From positions 62,001 through 126,000 of the forward strand of contig NZ_AUUA01000008.1 in NCBI RefSeq assembly GCF_000439085.1: 64,000 bases of DNA, written 5' to 3'. Positions 18,415 to 28,463 of the stretch are shown here, piece after piece. The translations under genes were made by a program, and so were the position numbers. Under the pieces are notes generated by a model. It was not told the origin of the DNA. It was given only the letters and a program-made list of their open reading frames with translations, and searched no databases. The DNA comes from Leminorella grimontii ATCC 33999 = DSM 5078 (GTDB taxonomy: Bacteria > Pseudomonadota > Gammaproteobacteria > Enterobacterales > Enterobacteriaceae). Each line of letters opens with the position of its first letter. Position 1 is the stretch's first letter.

Positions 18415-18830
18415 TGTGCTGACATCTCCGGCAATAAGAAACTAATCGCTAAAAATAACTCGATGCGTTCCAATTGTCACCTTTCTTATGCATGAAATTG
18501 GCCTGAGCCGCGAATTAAAGTGCGCCATTATAACGATATCGCCGAAATTAGCAGCTTTTTACTGGTCTTATCAGCGAAGATTTGTGGCGAAGCTTTAAGC
18601 GCCGGTCCGTCAAGCATGTTATCAATCGGTAAAAAATGTTGATTTATCTGTGAGTTAACCAGAGGTTATCATTTTTGCGGTTGCTTACATTTCCCGTTAA
18701 TTATTATACAAGGCTGTTCAATTTCCATTTAGAACGCCGCTTTTTTAGGAAGTTCGCACTTTAAGATAAACGTTTCAGCTTTTGTGATCGCGAGCGCTGA
18801 TAAAACGACATCTGTACAAGCGTGTTAGTT
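18415..18830. other. Noncoding leader and promoter region upstream of aroQ-accBC
   Basis: Over 400 AT-rich bases between the acuI terminator and aroQ, with no convincing gene. It should hold the aroQ-accBC promoters. Besides the -10 noted at 18527-18532, a plus-strand pair TTGCTT-N17-TTATAC occurs near 18683-18712 but leads to no gene. Confidence 0.5.
18515..18560 (-). promoter_or_regulatory. Candidate aroQ-accB promoter
   Basis: On the minus strand a perfect -10 TATAAT lies at 18527-18532, about 110 bases before aroQ. The -35 match is weak. It would give a leader of about 105 bases. Confidence 0.35.
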
Positions 18831-18876
18831 AAGAAAGCCCCTCTGTTTATGCACCGGGGGGTGATAAAAGAGGGGC
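18831..18876 (-). terminator. Terminator after acuI
   Basis: An 8-base stem (18837-18844 with 18869-18876) with a 24-base loop, followed on the minus strand by TTTCTT, just past the acuI stop. Confidence 0.7.
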
Positions 18877-18884
18877 TAAAGGCA

Positions 18885-19865
18885 TTAACGAACGTTGACC
18901 AGCACGCGTCCGGTAATTTTTCCATCCAGCAGGTTGTTGGCTGATTTAACAACGTCGTCCAGGCCAATTTCGCTGGTTGCGCGCTGATAGAAGCTTTCCG
19001 GCAGCAGTTCGCTCAGGCGCTGCCACGCTTTCAGGCGGCGATCCTGCGGCGTCATGACGGAGTCGACGCCCTGAAGGCGGACGTTTCGCAAAATGAACGG
19101 CATTACGGTGGTCGGCAGTTGGAATCCGCCCGCCAGCCCGCAGGCGGCAACGGTTGCGCCATAGTTCATTTGGGCTATTACTTTGGCCAGAATAGGGCCG
19201 CCGACGACGTCGACGGCGCCGGCCCAGCGCTGCTTCTCCAACGGCTTTGCCGGCTCTTCGAAGCTGTCGCGCTCAAGAACCAGATTCGCGCCGAGAGAAA
19301 GCAGGTATTCAGCGTTGTGCAGCCGACCGCTGACGGCGGATACCTGATATCCCAGCTTGTGCAGCAGCGCAACGGCGACGCTGCCGACTCCGCCGCTGGC
19401 GCCGGTCACCAGAACTTCGCCGCTTTGAGGCGTAACGCCGCCGTCTTCCAGCGCCATTACGCACAGCATGGCCGTCAGCCCTGCCGTACCGATAATCATG
19501 GATTTACGCTGATCCAAGCCTTCGGGAATGGGGATAAGCCAGTCGCCGTTAACCCGCGCCTGCTGCGCCAGGCCGCCCCAGCGGGTTTCGCCAACGCCGA
19601 AGCCGGTAAGCAGAACGCTTTGGCCGGGGCGAAAGCGGGGGTCTTCGCTGGTTTGTACCGTACCGGCGAAGTCGATGCCCGGCACCATCGGAAAGTCGCG
19701 AATAATTTTGCCTTTGCCGGTAATGGCCAGCGCATCTTTATAGTTGATGCTGGACCAGTTGATGTCGACGACGACGTTGCCTTCAGGCAACTGTTCTGGA
19801 GTAATGTCTTTTATTTCCCCTTGGATTTGCCCGTCGAGCTGTTCGAGAATGAGTGCTTTGGTCAT
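18885..19865 (-). CDS. acuI: Acrylyl-CoA reductase (AcuI/YhdH), MDR family
   Basis: 326 residues. NADPH-dependent medium-chain reductase, quinone-oxidoreductase type without zinc. N-terminal VDINWSSINYKDALAITGKGKIIRDFPMVPGIDFAG and the nucleotide-binding VTGASGGVGSVAVALLHKLGY near residue 150 are close to E. coli YhdH. It reduces toxic acryloyl-CoA to propionyl-CoA. Single gene, opposite in strand to csrD; E. coli has the same gene between accBC and csrD. Confidence 0.95.
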   Translation of the reverse strand: MTKALILEQLDGQIQGEIKDITPEQLPEGNVVVDINWSSINYKDALAITGKGKIIRDFPMVPGIDFAGTVQTSEDPRFRPGQSVLLTGFGVGETRWGGLAQQARVNGDWLIPIPEGLDQRKSMIIGTAGLTAMLCVMALEDGGVTPQSGEVLVTGASGGVGSVAVALLHKLGYQVSAVSGRLHNAEYLLSLGANLVLERDSFEEPAKPLEKQRWAGAVDVVGGPILAKVIAQMNYGATVAACGLAGGFQLPTTVMPFILRNVRLQGVDSVMTPQDRRLKAWQRLSELLPESFYQRATSEIGLDDVVKSANNLLDGKITGRVLVNVR

Positions 19866-20110
19866 AGGTTTATGCCTGATAACATTTTGTTAATAAAAGA
19901 AATGTGTCCGTCGCTTTTGAAGCACGGTACCCTGAAGCTTTTTAAAACGCGCTGAGCGTAAGTGTATAAAATTGCTTTATTATCGCTGCATTATTCGCTT
20001 TTGTTATTACAGAAGCAATGCTCTGTGCAGCGTCGCCAAGCTACGGCTAGGTAAAGAATACTTGCTTTTACCCACTCATGAGGCGAAAAGAGCGGAAAAT
20101 GCGCCCTTGC

Positions 20111-21037
20111 TCAAACTTCGCGTTTTTCGTCGGTGAAAAGAATGCGAACGTAGTCACTGTCGCGCGAGTCCATATCGCCCAAATAGCATCGAAGGCTTTC
20201 AGGAACGGCCAGATAGGCCTTGCGAAGTTCTTCTCGCCAGTAATCACTGGTATTTTCCAGATACTGATAGTAAACGTCTCGGCAGCGCTGAAGGCGATCT
20301 TTACCGTTGAGCTTTTCATAAATGACGTCCAGTTCTTCTAGCTTATCGCTCAGCAACTCGGTATATCCGTCTTTGTCGGCGGCAAAGGTCAAAACGCCCA
20401 GTTCACCAATATGTATTTCCGTCGCTTCTGTCAGTTCAGTAAAAAACTCGCCCCGCTGCGCCCGCTGCTTAAATTCGTCCAGCGTCAGCAGAAAGTTAAC
20501 GTGCGGACAGTCGACCTGTATTTGACCGCTTTTATAAACGACGACGTTGACGAGGTGATTAATCCCCTCTTTGTGCATGAAAAAATAGGACCTTTCGCCG
20601 CATTCCGTCTCATAAAACAGTTCCTGGACGACCCGAAACGGCGACGACTTGGCGAAAACCACGCAGCGGCGTTGTTCCCACAGGGCCAGCTCTTGCTCGG
20701 TGTAGTAATAAATATTGGCCATTTGCGGGTTGAGCTGCTTGACCTTTTCGGCGATCAGCTCGCAATAGCTTGGCGGCGTGTGCGTCCAGTTCGCGTCGAC
20801 GATCCGGTAGCTTCCTAATCCGGAAATGGACAGCTCTGCGCCCGTCGGGAGCTGCGTCATCATCCGCAACTTCGGGCTGCCAAACCGTGTCTTGATGCTG
20901 TTGAGATCTTCCATCTCCCAAGCGCTTATTCGCCCGTCCTGGTAAATTTCTACGTCGGTATAATAGTAGCCGCCGTTATTTACGATGCCGGCGATCGTCA
21001 AACCTTCGATTCTTTCCTTGCGTTCGATCTTGGCCAT
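20111..21037 (-). CDS. Unknown protein with two related domains (possibly DUF7638-like)
   Basis: 308 residues, cytoplasmic by composition, no signal peptide. The N-terminal MAKIERKERIEGLTIAGIVN resembles from memory a domain family of unknown function (DUF7638); this is not certain. The same pattern appears twice: residues about 25-80 (VEIYQDGRISAW ... AELSISGLGSYRI) and about 162-222 (VVVYKSGQIQVD ... TEIHIGELGVLTF), so it seems to be an internal duplication. A helical, charged C-terminal third follows (DKLEELDVIYEKLNGKDRLQ). Neighbours csrD and acuI give no hint of function. Confidence 0.6.
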   Translation of the reverse strand: MAKIERKERIEGLTIAGIVNNGGYYYTDVEIYQDGRISAWEMEDLNSIKTRFGSPKLRMMTQLPTGAELSISGLGSYRIVDANWTHTPPSYCELIAEKVKQLNPQMANIYYYTEQELALWEQRRCVVFAKSSPFRVVQELFYETECGERSYFFMHKEGINHLVNVVVYKSGQIQVDCPHVNFLLTLDEFKQRAQRGEFFTELTEATEIHIGELGVLTFAADKDGYTELLSDKLEELDVIYEKLNGKDRLQRCRDVYYQYLENTSDYWREELRKAYLAVPESLRCYLGDMDSRDSDYVRILFTDEKREV

Positions 21038-21417
21038 AGGCTTATTCCCTGTGAAAGCGTGTGATAACCGGCGGCAGCGCCAATCAGAACGTGCTTACTT
21101 ATTGATTTAATAACGTTATGGTAGCCGCTTTTCTGATGGAAAAAAGAGTGATATGCGTCAGAAAAACACTTCTTTGTAGTTATATCGTGGTGCGATCGGC
21201 CAACAAAGAGGCGATTACCTGTTAAAATATACTAAGGCGCAGGAACGTGCTGGTAAAGTCTGCTACTCTTGCATCCTGCTTGCATTTGCTCATGGTGAAG
21301 GTAAGCGGGAAAAGGAGCATGGCCCGAGTGGCGGACGGGTTAGCGCTTACGCGTGGGCATAGTTATGCATAGTTATCCCACAACCGATTTTTATTTTTAT
21401 GCATTTGATAAATCGTT
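21038..21417 (+). other. Upstream region of csrD
   Basis: 380 bases between the divergent unknown gene and csrD. No RNA gene recognised. It contains TTACCTGTTAAAATATACT near 21217, a possible -10, and a segment at 21325-21340 identical over 16 bases to a conserved 16S rRNA stretch, followed by a tandem decamer. A hairpin with 5-base arms GTGGG/CCCAC (21353-21381) encloses the decamers and precedes a T-rich stretch. Confidence 0.4.
21357..21376 (+). repeat. Tandem decamer GCATAGTTAT x2
   Basis: GCATAGTTAT is repeated perfectly at 21357-21366 and 21367-21376, 42 bases before csrD. It forms the loop of the weak GTGGG/CCCAC hairpin. Function unknown. Confidence 0.8.
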
Positions 21418-23361
21418 ATGGGAATGAGATTCATCGCGAGACTGTCCGTTTTTGTCTCCATACTGGTTTTTCTTACTATGATTTTAGCGCTGCTGACCAG
21501 TACGCTGAGCGTCTATTTGGTCGGCGGAAGCAAAATGGCCGACCACTGGCGGCCCCTGATTGAAACAGTGGACAGAGCGTTAACCTATCCTACCCCGGTC
21601 ATCTATAACTATGGTTTACCTACCGTGATGTCAGCGACGGGAGTGAGCCATCTGGAAGTCAGAGACGATCGGAAAAATTCGATTTATACCCATCAGCTCG
21701 ATACCCATCGCGATTTCTGGCGCCATTTTCATACCCAAAGCGAGACTGAGATAGCGCTGGAGAAGCATCCGGGATATACGCTGCGTATTACTTACGCTAA
21801 CCCCATTCTAAGCACCCTGTTTTCACTGCCGTTTTTTTTATCGATGTTAGCCGTGGTTTTGGCGATCGCCATCATCATGTTCTGGTGGATTCGGTGGCTT
21901 AAGCGCCAGTTCAAGGGCGTCGAACTGCTGGAGGAGAGGGCGCAGAGAATTTTGTCCGGCGAGCGGGAAGACGTCATGGGGGGTGACGTGCGCGAATGGC
22001 CGATTAACGCCAGCGCCGCGCTCGACCGCCTGTTGGCTGACTTAAAAAATATGAGCGAGGAGCGAATTCGGGTTGATAAGCTTATTCGTTCTTTTGCCGC
22101 CCAAGATGCCCAAACGGGTCTTAACAACCGCCTGTTTTTCGACAACCAGCTGGCGACGCAGCTGGAGGAGCCTAACGCTCACGGCGTGGTGATGATAGTC
22201 CGCCTGCCGGAGCTGGAGCTGCTGCTGGAAGAGTATGGAAAAACGAGGGTCGACGACCTGCTCTACATGCTGGTCAACATGCTGTCGACGTTTATCATGC
22301 GCCATCCTGCGGCGCTATTGGCTCGCTATTTCAGCAATGACTTTAGCGTCATCTTGCCCCACCGTTCTCTGAAAGAGGCGGACGCCATAGCCTCTCAGCT
22401 GGTTAATGCTATAGACGGCCTACCCCTGCCTTCTAACGTTGAGAAAGAGAGCCTTATTCACATCGGCGTTTGCGCCTATCAGGGCGGGCAGACGCCTGAA
22501 CAGATTATGGATAACGCGGAACACGCCGCCAGAGCTGCGGTGCTTCAGGGAAGCAACGGCTGGTTTATTTATGAGAATCAGGCTCCGCCTCTGGTCAGAG
22601 GCAGCGTTCGCTGGCGCACGCTGTTGGAACAGATGCTGGCGCGCGGCGGGCCTGAGGTATACTACAAGCCGGCGATAACCATAAATAATGAGCTTAACCA
22701 TCGGGAAATTTTGCTGCGCATCCGCGACGGCGATGAGGAGCTGCAGCCCGCCGAGTTTATGCCGCTGATTCAGCAATTCGGCATGACGGAGCGCTTTGAT
22801 CGACTGGTGTTGAGCAAAACCCTGCCGCTGTTGAACAGCTGGCCCGAGGATACGATCGCCGTATCGGTTACCGTGGACTCTTTGTTGAAACACTCTTTTC
22901 AGGTCTGGCTGCGCGATCACCTGTTGGAAAAAGAAAAATCGGCGCGAAAGCGAATTATATTTGAACTTGCGGAGGCCGACGTCTGTCAATATAACGACCG
23001 CTTGCGGCCGGTCGCCAGGCTGCTGTTCGGACTGGGGTGTCGGCTCGGCGTCGTTCAGGCCGGCCTGACGGTGGTCAGTTCGATGTACGTCAAGTCTATG
23101 CCGATAGAGGTTATCAAGCTTCACCCTGGGCTTGTGCGCAACATTGACCGGCGTCCTGAAAACCAGCTGTTTGTCGACAGCCTGGTTGCCGCCTGTCAGG
23201 AGACGTCGGTTGCGGTAATGGCGGCAAGCGTAAGGACTCGCGCAGAGTGGGAAACGCTGCTTTCTCGCGGGGTTGTCGGCGGACAGGGTGAATTTTTTGC
23301 CTCGCCGCAGCCGATACCGGTTTCGAAAGAAAAAAATAGTCGACAAAATCGTCATTTTTAA
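21418..23361 (+). CDS. csrD: Regulator of CsrB/CsrC small RNA decay, degenerate GGDEF-EAL protein
   Basis: 647 residues, as in E. coli CsrD. Two transmembrane segments at about 10-32 and 137-160 flank a periplasmic domain; a HAMP-like stretch, then degenerate GGDEF and EAL domains follow. The GGDEF site reads YFSNDF (E. coli HRSDF) and the EAL site reads EILLR, so neither cyclase nor phosphodiesterase activity is expected. CsrD makes the CsrB/C sRNAs susceptible to RNase E and so frees CsrA. Two nearby ATGs (21418 and 21424) are possible starts; neither has a good ribosome site. Confidence 0.95.
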   Translation: MGMRFIARLSVFVSILVFLTMILALLTSTLSVYLVGGSKMADHWRPLIETVDRALTYPTPVIYNYGLPTVMSATGVSHLEVRDDRKNSIYTHQLDTHRDFWRHFHTQSETEIALEKHPGYTLRITYANPILSTLFSLPFFLSMLAVVLAIAIIMFWWIRWLKRQFKGVELLEERAQRILSGEREDVMGGDVREWPINASAALDRLLADLKNMSEERIRVDKLIRSFAAQDAQTGLNNRLFFDNQLATQLEEPNAHGVVMIVRLPELELLLEEYGKTRVDDLLYMLVNMLSTFIMRHPAALLARYFSNDFSVILPHRSLKEADAIASQLVNAIDGLPLPSNVEKESLIHIGVCAYQGGQTPEQIMDNAEHAARAAVLQGSNGWFIYENQAPPLVRGSVRWRTLLEQMLARGGPEVYYKPAITINNELNHREILLRIRDGDEELQPAEFMPLIQQFGMTERFDRLVLSKTLPLLNSWPEDTIAVSVTVDSLLKHSFQVWLRDHLLEKEKSARKRIIFELAEADVCQYNDRLRPVARLLFGLGCRLGVVQAGLTVVSSMYVKSMPIEVIKLHPGLVRNIDRRPENQLFVDSLVAACQETSVAVMAASVRTRAEWETLLSRGVVGGQGEFFASPQPIPVSKEKNSRQNRHF

Positions 23362-23584
23362 CTCTGAAATGTGCGCGGTTTTCACGTAGAATAGTGCGCC
23401 TTGCTTGTCCTTGTTTGGTCTAAGGCCGACTAACGCTGTGCATTGGCCAATATCATCAGGTTAAAAAGTTTAAAGAACGCTTGCCGTCTATCGTTTTAAA
23501 CGGCATGTGAATCGAGTTCACGCGGGATGCCGGAAAGACGCGCACGCGCCGTTGCGTCTTGTTGCTCCTTCGCGTGGTTGGTAA

Positions 23585-24673
<1,089 letters not shown>

Positions 24674-24854
24674 TCCCGCGTACGCCTCATGACAGCGAAT
24701 GCGCCTTATTCAGCGTCGGACTTTAGGTTCTTCCGTTTATTGAACCTGCCGAACTGGGGAGGCGCTTCTGTCCTTTTTAGGAGCGACAGAATCCGGTTGT
24801 CCCTGCCGAAGGAGCCTCGCGCTTCTTCATATCGACAAGGATAATGCCAACTAT

Positions 24855-25862
24855 ATGAAGCCTATTTTCAGCAGAGGGCCGTCTCTACAGCTACGCCTTA
24901 TTCTGGCCGTCGTTTTGGCGGTTAGTCTGATTATTGTCGACAGCAAGCTTGGCGTATTTTCCAAAGTGCGCAGCTATCTTGATACGGCGGTAAGCCCTTT
25001 CTTTTTTGTGGCGAACGCGCCGCGCGACGTTCTTGACGGCGTTTCTGACACTCTGGCTTCAAGGGAGGAGCTGAAGAGTGAGAATCAGCGGTTGCGCCAA
25101 GAGCTGCTGTTAAGGAGCAGCGATCTGCAGCTGCTTGGGCAACTCAGACAGGAAAACAACCGGCTGCGCGAGCTGCTCGGTTCTCCACTGCGCGGCGACG
25201 AGCACAAGATGATTACTCAGGTGCTGTCGACCGAATCGGATCCTTACAGCTATCAGGTCGTTATCGATAAAGGCTTTCAGGACGGCGTTTATGAAGGCCA
25301 ACCGGTTATTAACGATAAGGGCGTCGTCGGGCAGGTCGTTGCCGTCGCTAGAAATACCAGCCGGGTCTTATTAATCTGCGATACGTCCCATTCTCTTCCT
25401 ATTCAGGTGTTGCGTAACGATATTCGCGTCATCGCCATGGGCGCGGGCTGCACGGAAGATCTTCAGCTTGAATATTTACCGCGCGACATCGATATTCGCG
25501 TGGGTGACGTGCTGGTGACTTCAGGCTTAGGCGGCCGTTTCCCGGAGGGTTATCCGGTGGCGGTTGTTTCATCCGTGGCCATCGACGACCAGCGCGCCAG
25601 CACCGTCATTCAGGCGCACCCGACGGTCGCTCTTCAGCGCCTGCGCTATCTCCTCCTGCTTTGGCCTACCGATCGCGACGGCAATCAGCCGCTGCCGCCG
25701 GAAGAGGTTCGGCGCATCGCCAAAGAGCGCCTGCGCCAGATGATGCCGCAGGTTTTACCGCCGGAATCCGAGCCGCCGACTCCGCCGTCCAACGCGACGC
25801 CGCCTTCCGCCGTACCGTCGCCGACGACTGCGCCAGCTCAGCCTAACCGAGGGGCGCGATGA
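24855..25862 (+). CDS. mreC: Rod shape-determining protein MreC
   Basis: 335 residues. Transmembrane segment at about 10-32, coiled coil at about 68-112 ([14 protein letters not shown] ... [11 protein letters not shown]), then the paired beta-barrel periplasmic domain and a Pro-rich tail from about residue 296. It links the cytoplasmic MreB filament to the periplasmic wall enzymes PBP2 and RodA. 181 bases separate it from mreB, and it overlaps mreD by the ATGA 4-base junction. Somewhat shorter than E. coli MreC (367). Confidence 0.97.
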   Translation: MKPIFSRGPSLQLRLILAVVLAVSLIIVDSKLGVFSKVRSYLDTAVSPFFFVANAPRDVLDGVSDTLASREELKSENQRLRQELLLRSSDLQLLGQLRQENNRLRELLGSPLRGDEHKMITQVLSTESDPYSYQVVIDKGFQDGVYEGQPVINDKGVVGQVVAVARNTSRVLLICDTSHSLPIQVLRNDIRVIAMGAGCTEDLQLEYLPRDIDIRVGDVLVTSGLGGRFPEGYPVAVVSSVAIDDQRASTVIQAHPTVALQRLRYLLLLWPTDRDGNQPLPPEEVRRIAKERLRQMMPQVLPPESEPPTPPSNATPPSAVPSPTTAPAQPNRGAR

Positions 25863-26350
25863 GCAGCAGCTATCACGGATCCGGGCGTTGGATTGTTTGG
25901 TTCTCCTTTATTCTGGCTCTGGTGCTGCAAACCATGCCGTGGCCGGAAGAGCTGTATCTGTTTCGCCCCTCCTGGGTCATGCTAATTCTGGTTTATTGGG
26001 TCATGGCGCTGCCGCACAGGATAAACGTCGGCACCGCCTTTATTTTAGGGCTGCTTTGCGATCTGACGCTAGGGGCGACGCTCGGCGTACGGGGGCTGGC
26101 GTTGGGCATTGTCGCTTACGTCGTCGCGTTTCGCTGTCAGCTGCTGCGCAATCTCGCCCTGTGGCAGCAGGCGCTGATTGTGGTGCTGCTGTCGCTAGTG
26201 ATGGAGGTGATCGTGTTCTGGGCTGAGTTCTCCGTTCACAACGTTGCCTTCAGGCCGGAAATATTGTGGAAAAGCCTGATTAACGGCCTGCTTTGGCCGT
26301 GGCTTTTTCTGTTAATGCGTAAAATACGTCGGCGCTTCGCCGTTAGATGA
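25859..26350 (+). CDS. mreD: Rod shape-determining protein MreD
   Basis: 163 residues, almost wholly membrane-embedded with about five segments. [28 protein letters not shown] matches E. coli MreD closely. It completes the elongasome with MreC and RodA. Start ATG overlaps the mreC stop. Confidence 0.96.
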   Translation: MSSSYHGSGRWIVWFSFILALVLQTMPWPEELYLFRPSWVMLILVYWVMALPHRINVGTAFILGLLCDLTLGATLGVRGLALGIVAYVVAFRCQLLRNLALWQQALIVVLLSLVMEVIVFWAEFSVHNVAFRPEILWKSLINGLLWPWLFLLMRKIRRRFAVR

Positions 26351-26357
26351 GGGCTGC

Positions 26358-26957
26358 ATGACGCCGTCGATTTACCTCGCTTCCGCCTCTCCGCGCCGCC
26401 GCGAGCTGCTGGGGCTTTTGAACCTCTCTTTTGAACGATTGAGCACTGACGTTGAAGAGCGCCGGGAAGCCGGCGAGTCGCCGTTGGATTACGTATGCCG
26501 CCTGGCCAAGAGTAAGGCGCAGGCCGGCGTGGCGGTAGCCGAGCGGGATTGGCCGGTGCTGGGCGCCGACACCATCGTCGTTTTGGACAGCGAGGTGCTG
26601 GAGAAGCCCCAGAGCGAAGAGGACGCCGCCAGGATGCTTCGCGCGCTTTCTGCCCGCCAGCATCAGGTTATAACGGCAATTGCATTTGCGAATCAACGGC
26701 ATGTGATGTGCTACTCTGTCACAACTGAAGTGACCTTTTGCCGCCTGAGCGAGCAGGACATCGCGGCGTATATCGCCAGCGGCGAGCCAATGGATAAAGC
26801 CGGGGCTTACGGCATTCAAGGATTGGGCGGCGCGTTCGTCCGTTCGATTAACGGCAGCTATCACGCGGTGGTAGGCCTGCCGCTGGTTGAAACTCGTGAG
26901 CTGCTCGACGCGTTTTTGCAGTCGCAGGCCAAGCCCCAAAATCAGGAGCCAACATGA
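26358..26957 (+). CDS. yhdE: dTTP/UTP pyrophosphatase, Maf family (YhdE)
   Basis: 199 residues. Maf motif [16 protein letters not shown] at about 8-23 and [18 protein letters not shown] near 70 carry the catalytic and metal residues. It hydrolyses dTTP, UTP and modified pyrimidine nucleotides to monophosphates (house-cleaning). It sits 7 bases after mreD and shares an ATGA overlap with rng, as in E. coli. Confidence 0.95.
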   Translation: MTPSIYLASASPRRRELLGLLNLSFERLSTDVEERREAGESPLDYVCRLAKSKAQAGVAVAERDWPVLGADTIVVLDSEVLEKPQSEEDAARMLRALSARQHQVITAIAFANQRHVMCYSVTTEVTFCRLSEQDIAAYIASGEPMDKAGAYGIQGLGGAFVRSINGSYHAVVGLPLVETRELLDAFLQSQAKPQNQEPT

Positions 26958-28423
26958 CGGCAGAACTTTTGGTTAACGTTACCCCTTCAGAAACCCGCGT
27001 AGCCTTTATTGAGGGCGGCATTCTGCAAGAGGTGCATATCGATCGCGAATCCAAGCGCGGCATCGTGGGCAATATTTATAAAGGCCGGGTCAGCCGAGTG
27101 CTGCCGGGAATGCAGGCGGCCTTTATCGATATTGGTCTTGATAAAGCCGCCTTTCTTCACGCTTCAGACATTATGCCGCATACGGAATGCATTGCGGATA
27201 CTGAGCAAAAGCAGTTTCACGTCCGAGACATCACTGAACTTGTGCGTCAGGGCCAGGATTTGGTTGTGCAGGTAGTGAAAGACCCGCTGGGCACTAAGGG
27301 CGCTCGCCTGACGACCGATATTACGCTGCCTTCGCGCTATCTGGTTTTTATGCCCGGAGCGGCTCACGTTGGCGTATCTCAGCGCATCGACAGCGAAGAA
27401 GAGCGTGAGCGGCTTAAGGGTATCGTCGCCGAATACTGTGACGAGCATGGCGGGTTTATCATCCGTACGGCGGCGGAAGGCGTCGGTTCCGAAGAGCTGG
27501 CGCAGGACGCGGCCTTTTTAAAGCGCCTGTGGAATAAAATCATGGAGCGCAAGAGCCGCAGCGGCACTAAGAATATGCTGTACGGCGAGCTGGCGCTAAC
27601 CCAGCGCGTGCTGCGCGACTTTGTCGGTGAATCGTTGGACCGGATCCGGGTTGACTCCCGCCTGACCTACGACTCTCTGGTTGAGTTTACCGCCGAGTTT
27701 ATGCCCCAGGTAACCAACAAGCTTGAGCGCTATACCGGCAAGCAGCCGATCTTCGATCTGTACGACGTGGAGAACGAGATTCAGCGGGCGATGGATCGCA
27801 AGGTCGAGCTTAAGTCCGGCGGCTATCTGATCATCGACCAGACCGAGGCCATGACTACCATCGATATTAATACCGGTGCGTTTGTCGGCCACCGCAATCT
27901 GGATGAAACCATCTTCAACACCAACATTGAGGCAACGCACGCGATCGCGCGCCAGCTCAGGTTGCGCAATCTGGGCGGCATCATCATCATCGACTTTATC
28001 GATATGGCCAATGAGGATCACCGTCGCCGCGTTCTGCACTCTCTCGAACAGTCGCTGTCTAAAGACAGGGCCAAGACCAGCGTTAACGACTTTTCTGCTC
28101 TGGGGCTGGTGGAAATGACCCGCAAACGTACGCGGGAGAGCCTGGAACACGTGCTCTGCGGCGAATGCCCGAGCTGCCGGGGCCGTGGGCGCGTGAAGAC
28201 GGTGGAAACCGTCTGCTATGAAATTCTGCGTGAAATCGTCCGCGTTCACCACGCCTACGATGCCGATCGCTTCCTGGTCTATGCGTCTCCCGACGTGGGG
28301 GAAGCGCTCAAGAGCGAAGAGTCTTATTCCGTGGCGGAAGTCGAACTCTTCGTCGGAAAACAGGTTAAAATTCAAGTAGAGCCGCTGTACAACAGAGAAC
28401 AGTTTGACGTCGTTATGATGTAG
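26954..28423 (+). CDS. rng: Ribonuclease G
   Basis: 489 residues, the E. coli length. Endoribonuclease that matures the 5' end of 16S rRNA and degrades some mRNAs. S1 domain at about 38-120 ([22 protein letters not shown]), catalytic DNase I-like domain with the metal-binding [10 protein letters not shown] and DFIDM, and the zinc-link cysteines in [18 protein letters not shown] lies 5 bases before the ATG, which overlaps the yhdE stop. Confidence 0.98.
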   Translation: MTAELLVNVTPSETRVAFIEGGILQEVHIDRESKRGIVGNIYKGRVSRVLPGMQAAFIDIGLDKAAFLHASDIMPHTECIADTEQKQFHVRDITELVRQGQDLVVQVVKDPLGTKGARLTTDITLPSRYLVFMPGAAHVGVSQRIDSEEERERLKGIVAEYCDEHGGFIIRTAAEGVGSEELAQDAAFLKRLWNKIMERKSRSGTKNMLYGELALTQRVLRDFVGESLDRIRVDSRLTYDSLVEFTAEFMPQVTNKLERYTGKQPIFDLYDVENEIQRAMDRKVELKSGGYLIIDQTEAMTTIDINTGAFVGHRNLDETIFNTNIEATHAIARQLRLRNLGGIIIIDFIDMANEDHRRRVLHSLEQSLSKDRAKTSVNDFSALGLVEMTRKRTRESLEHVLCGECPSCRGRGRVKTVETVCYEILREIVRVHHAYDADRFLVYASPDVGEALKSEESYSVAEVELFVGKQVKIQVEPLYNREQFDVVMM

Positions 28424-28463
28424 CGATGGAGTAGTTGCTGGGGGCGTTGTGAGGGGAGGAAGG

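Noticed and set aside
21319-21372. 17-codon leader peptide upstream of csrD
   Set aside because: AAAAGGAG lies only one base before the ATG, too close to initiate, and no regulatory logic is visible.
22420-23385. 321-codon frame antisense to csrD
   Set aside because: Composition typical of a complement-strand shadow; csrD is well supported.
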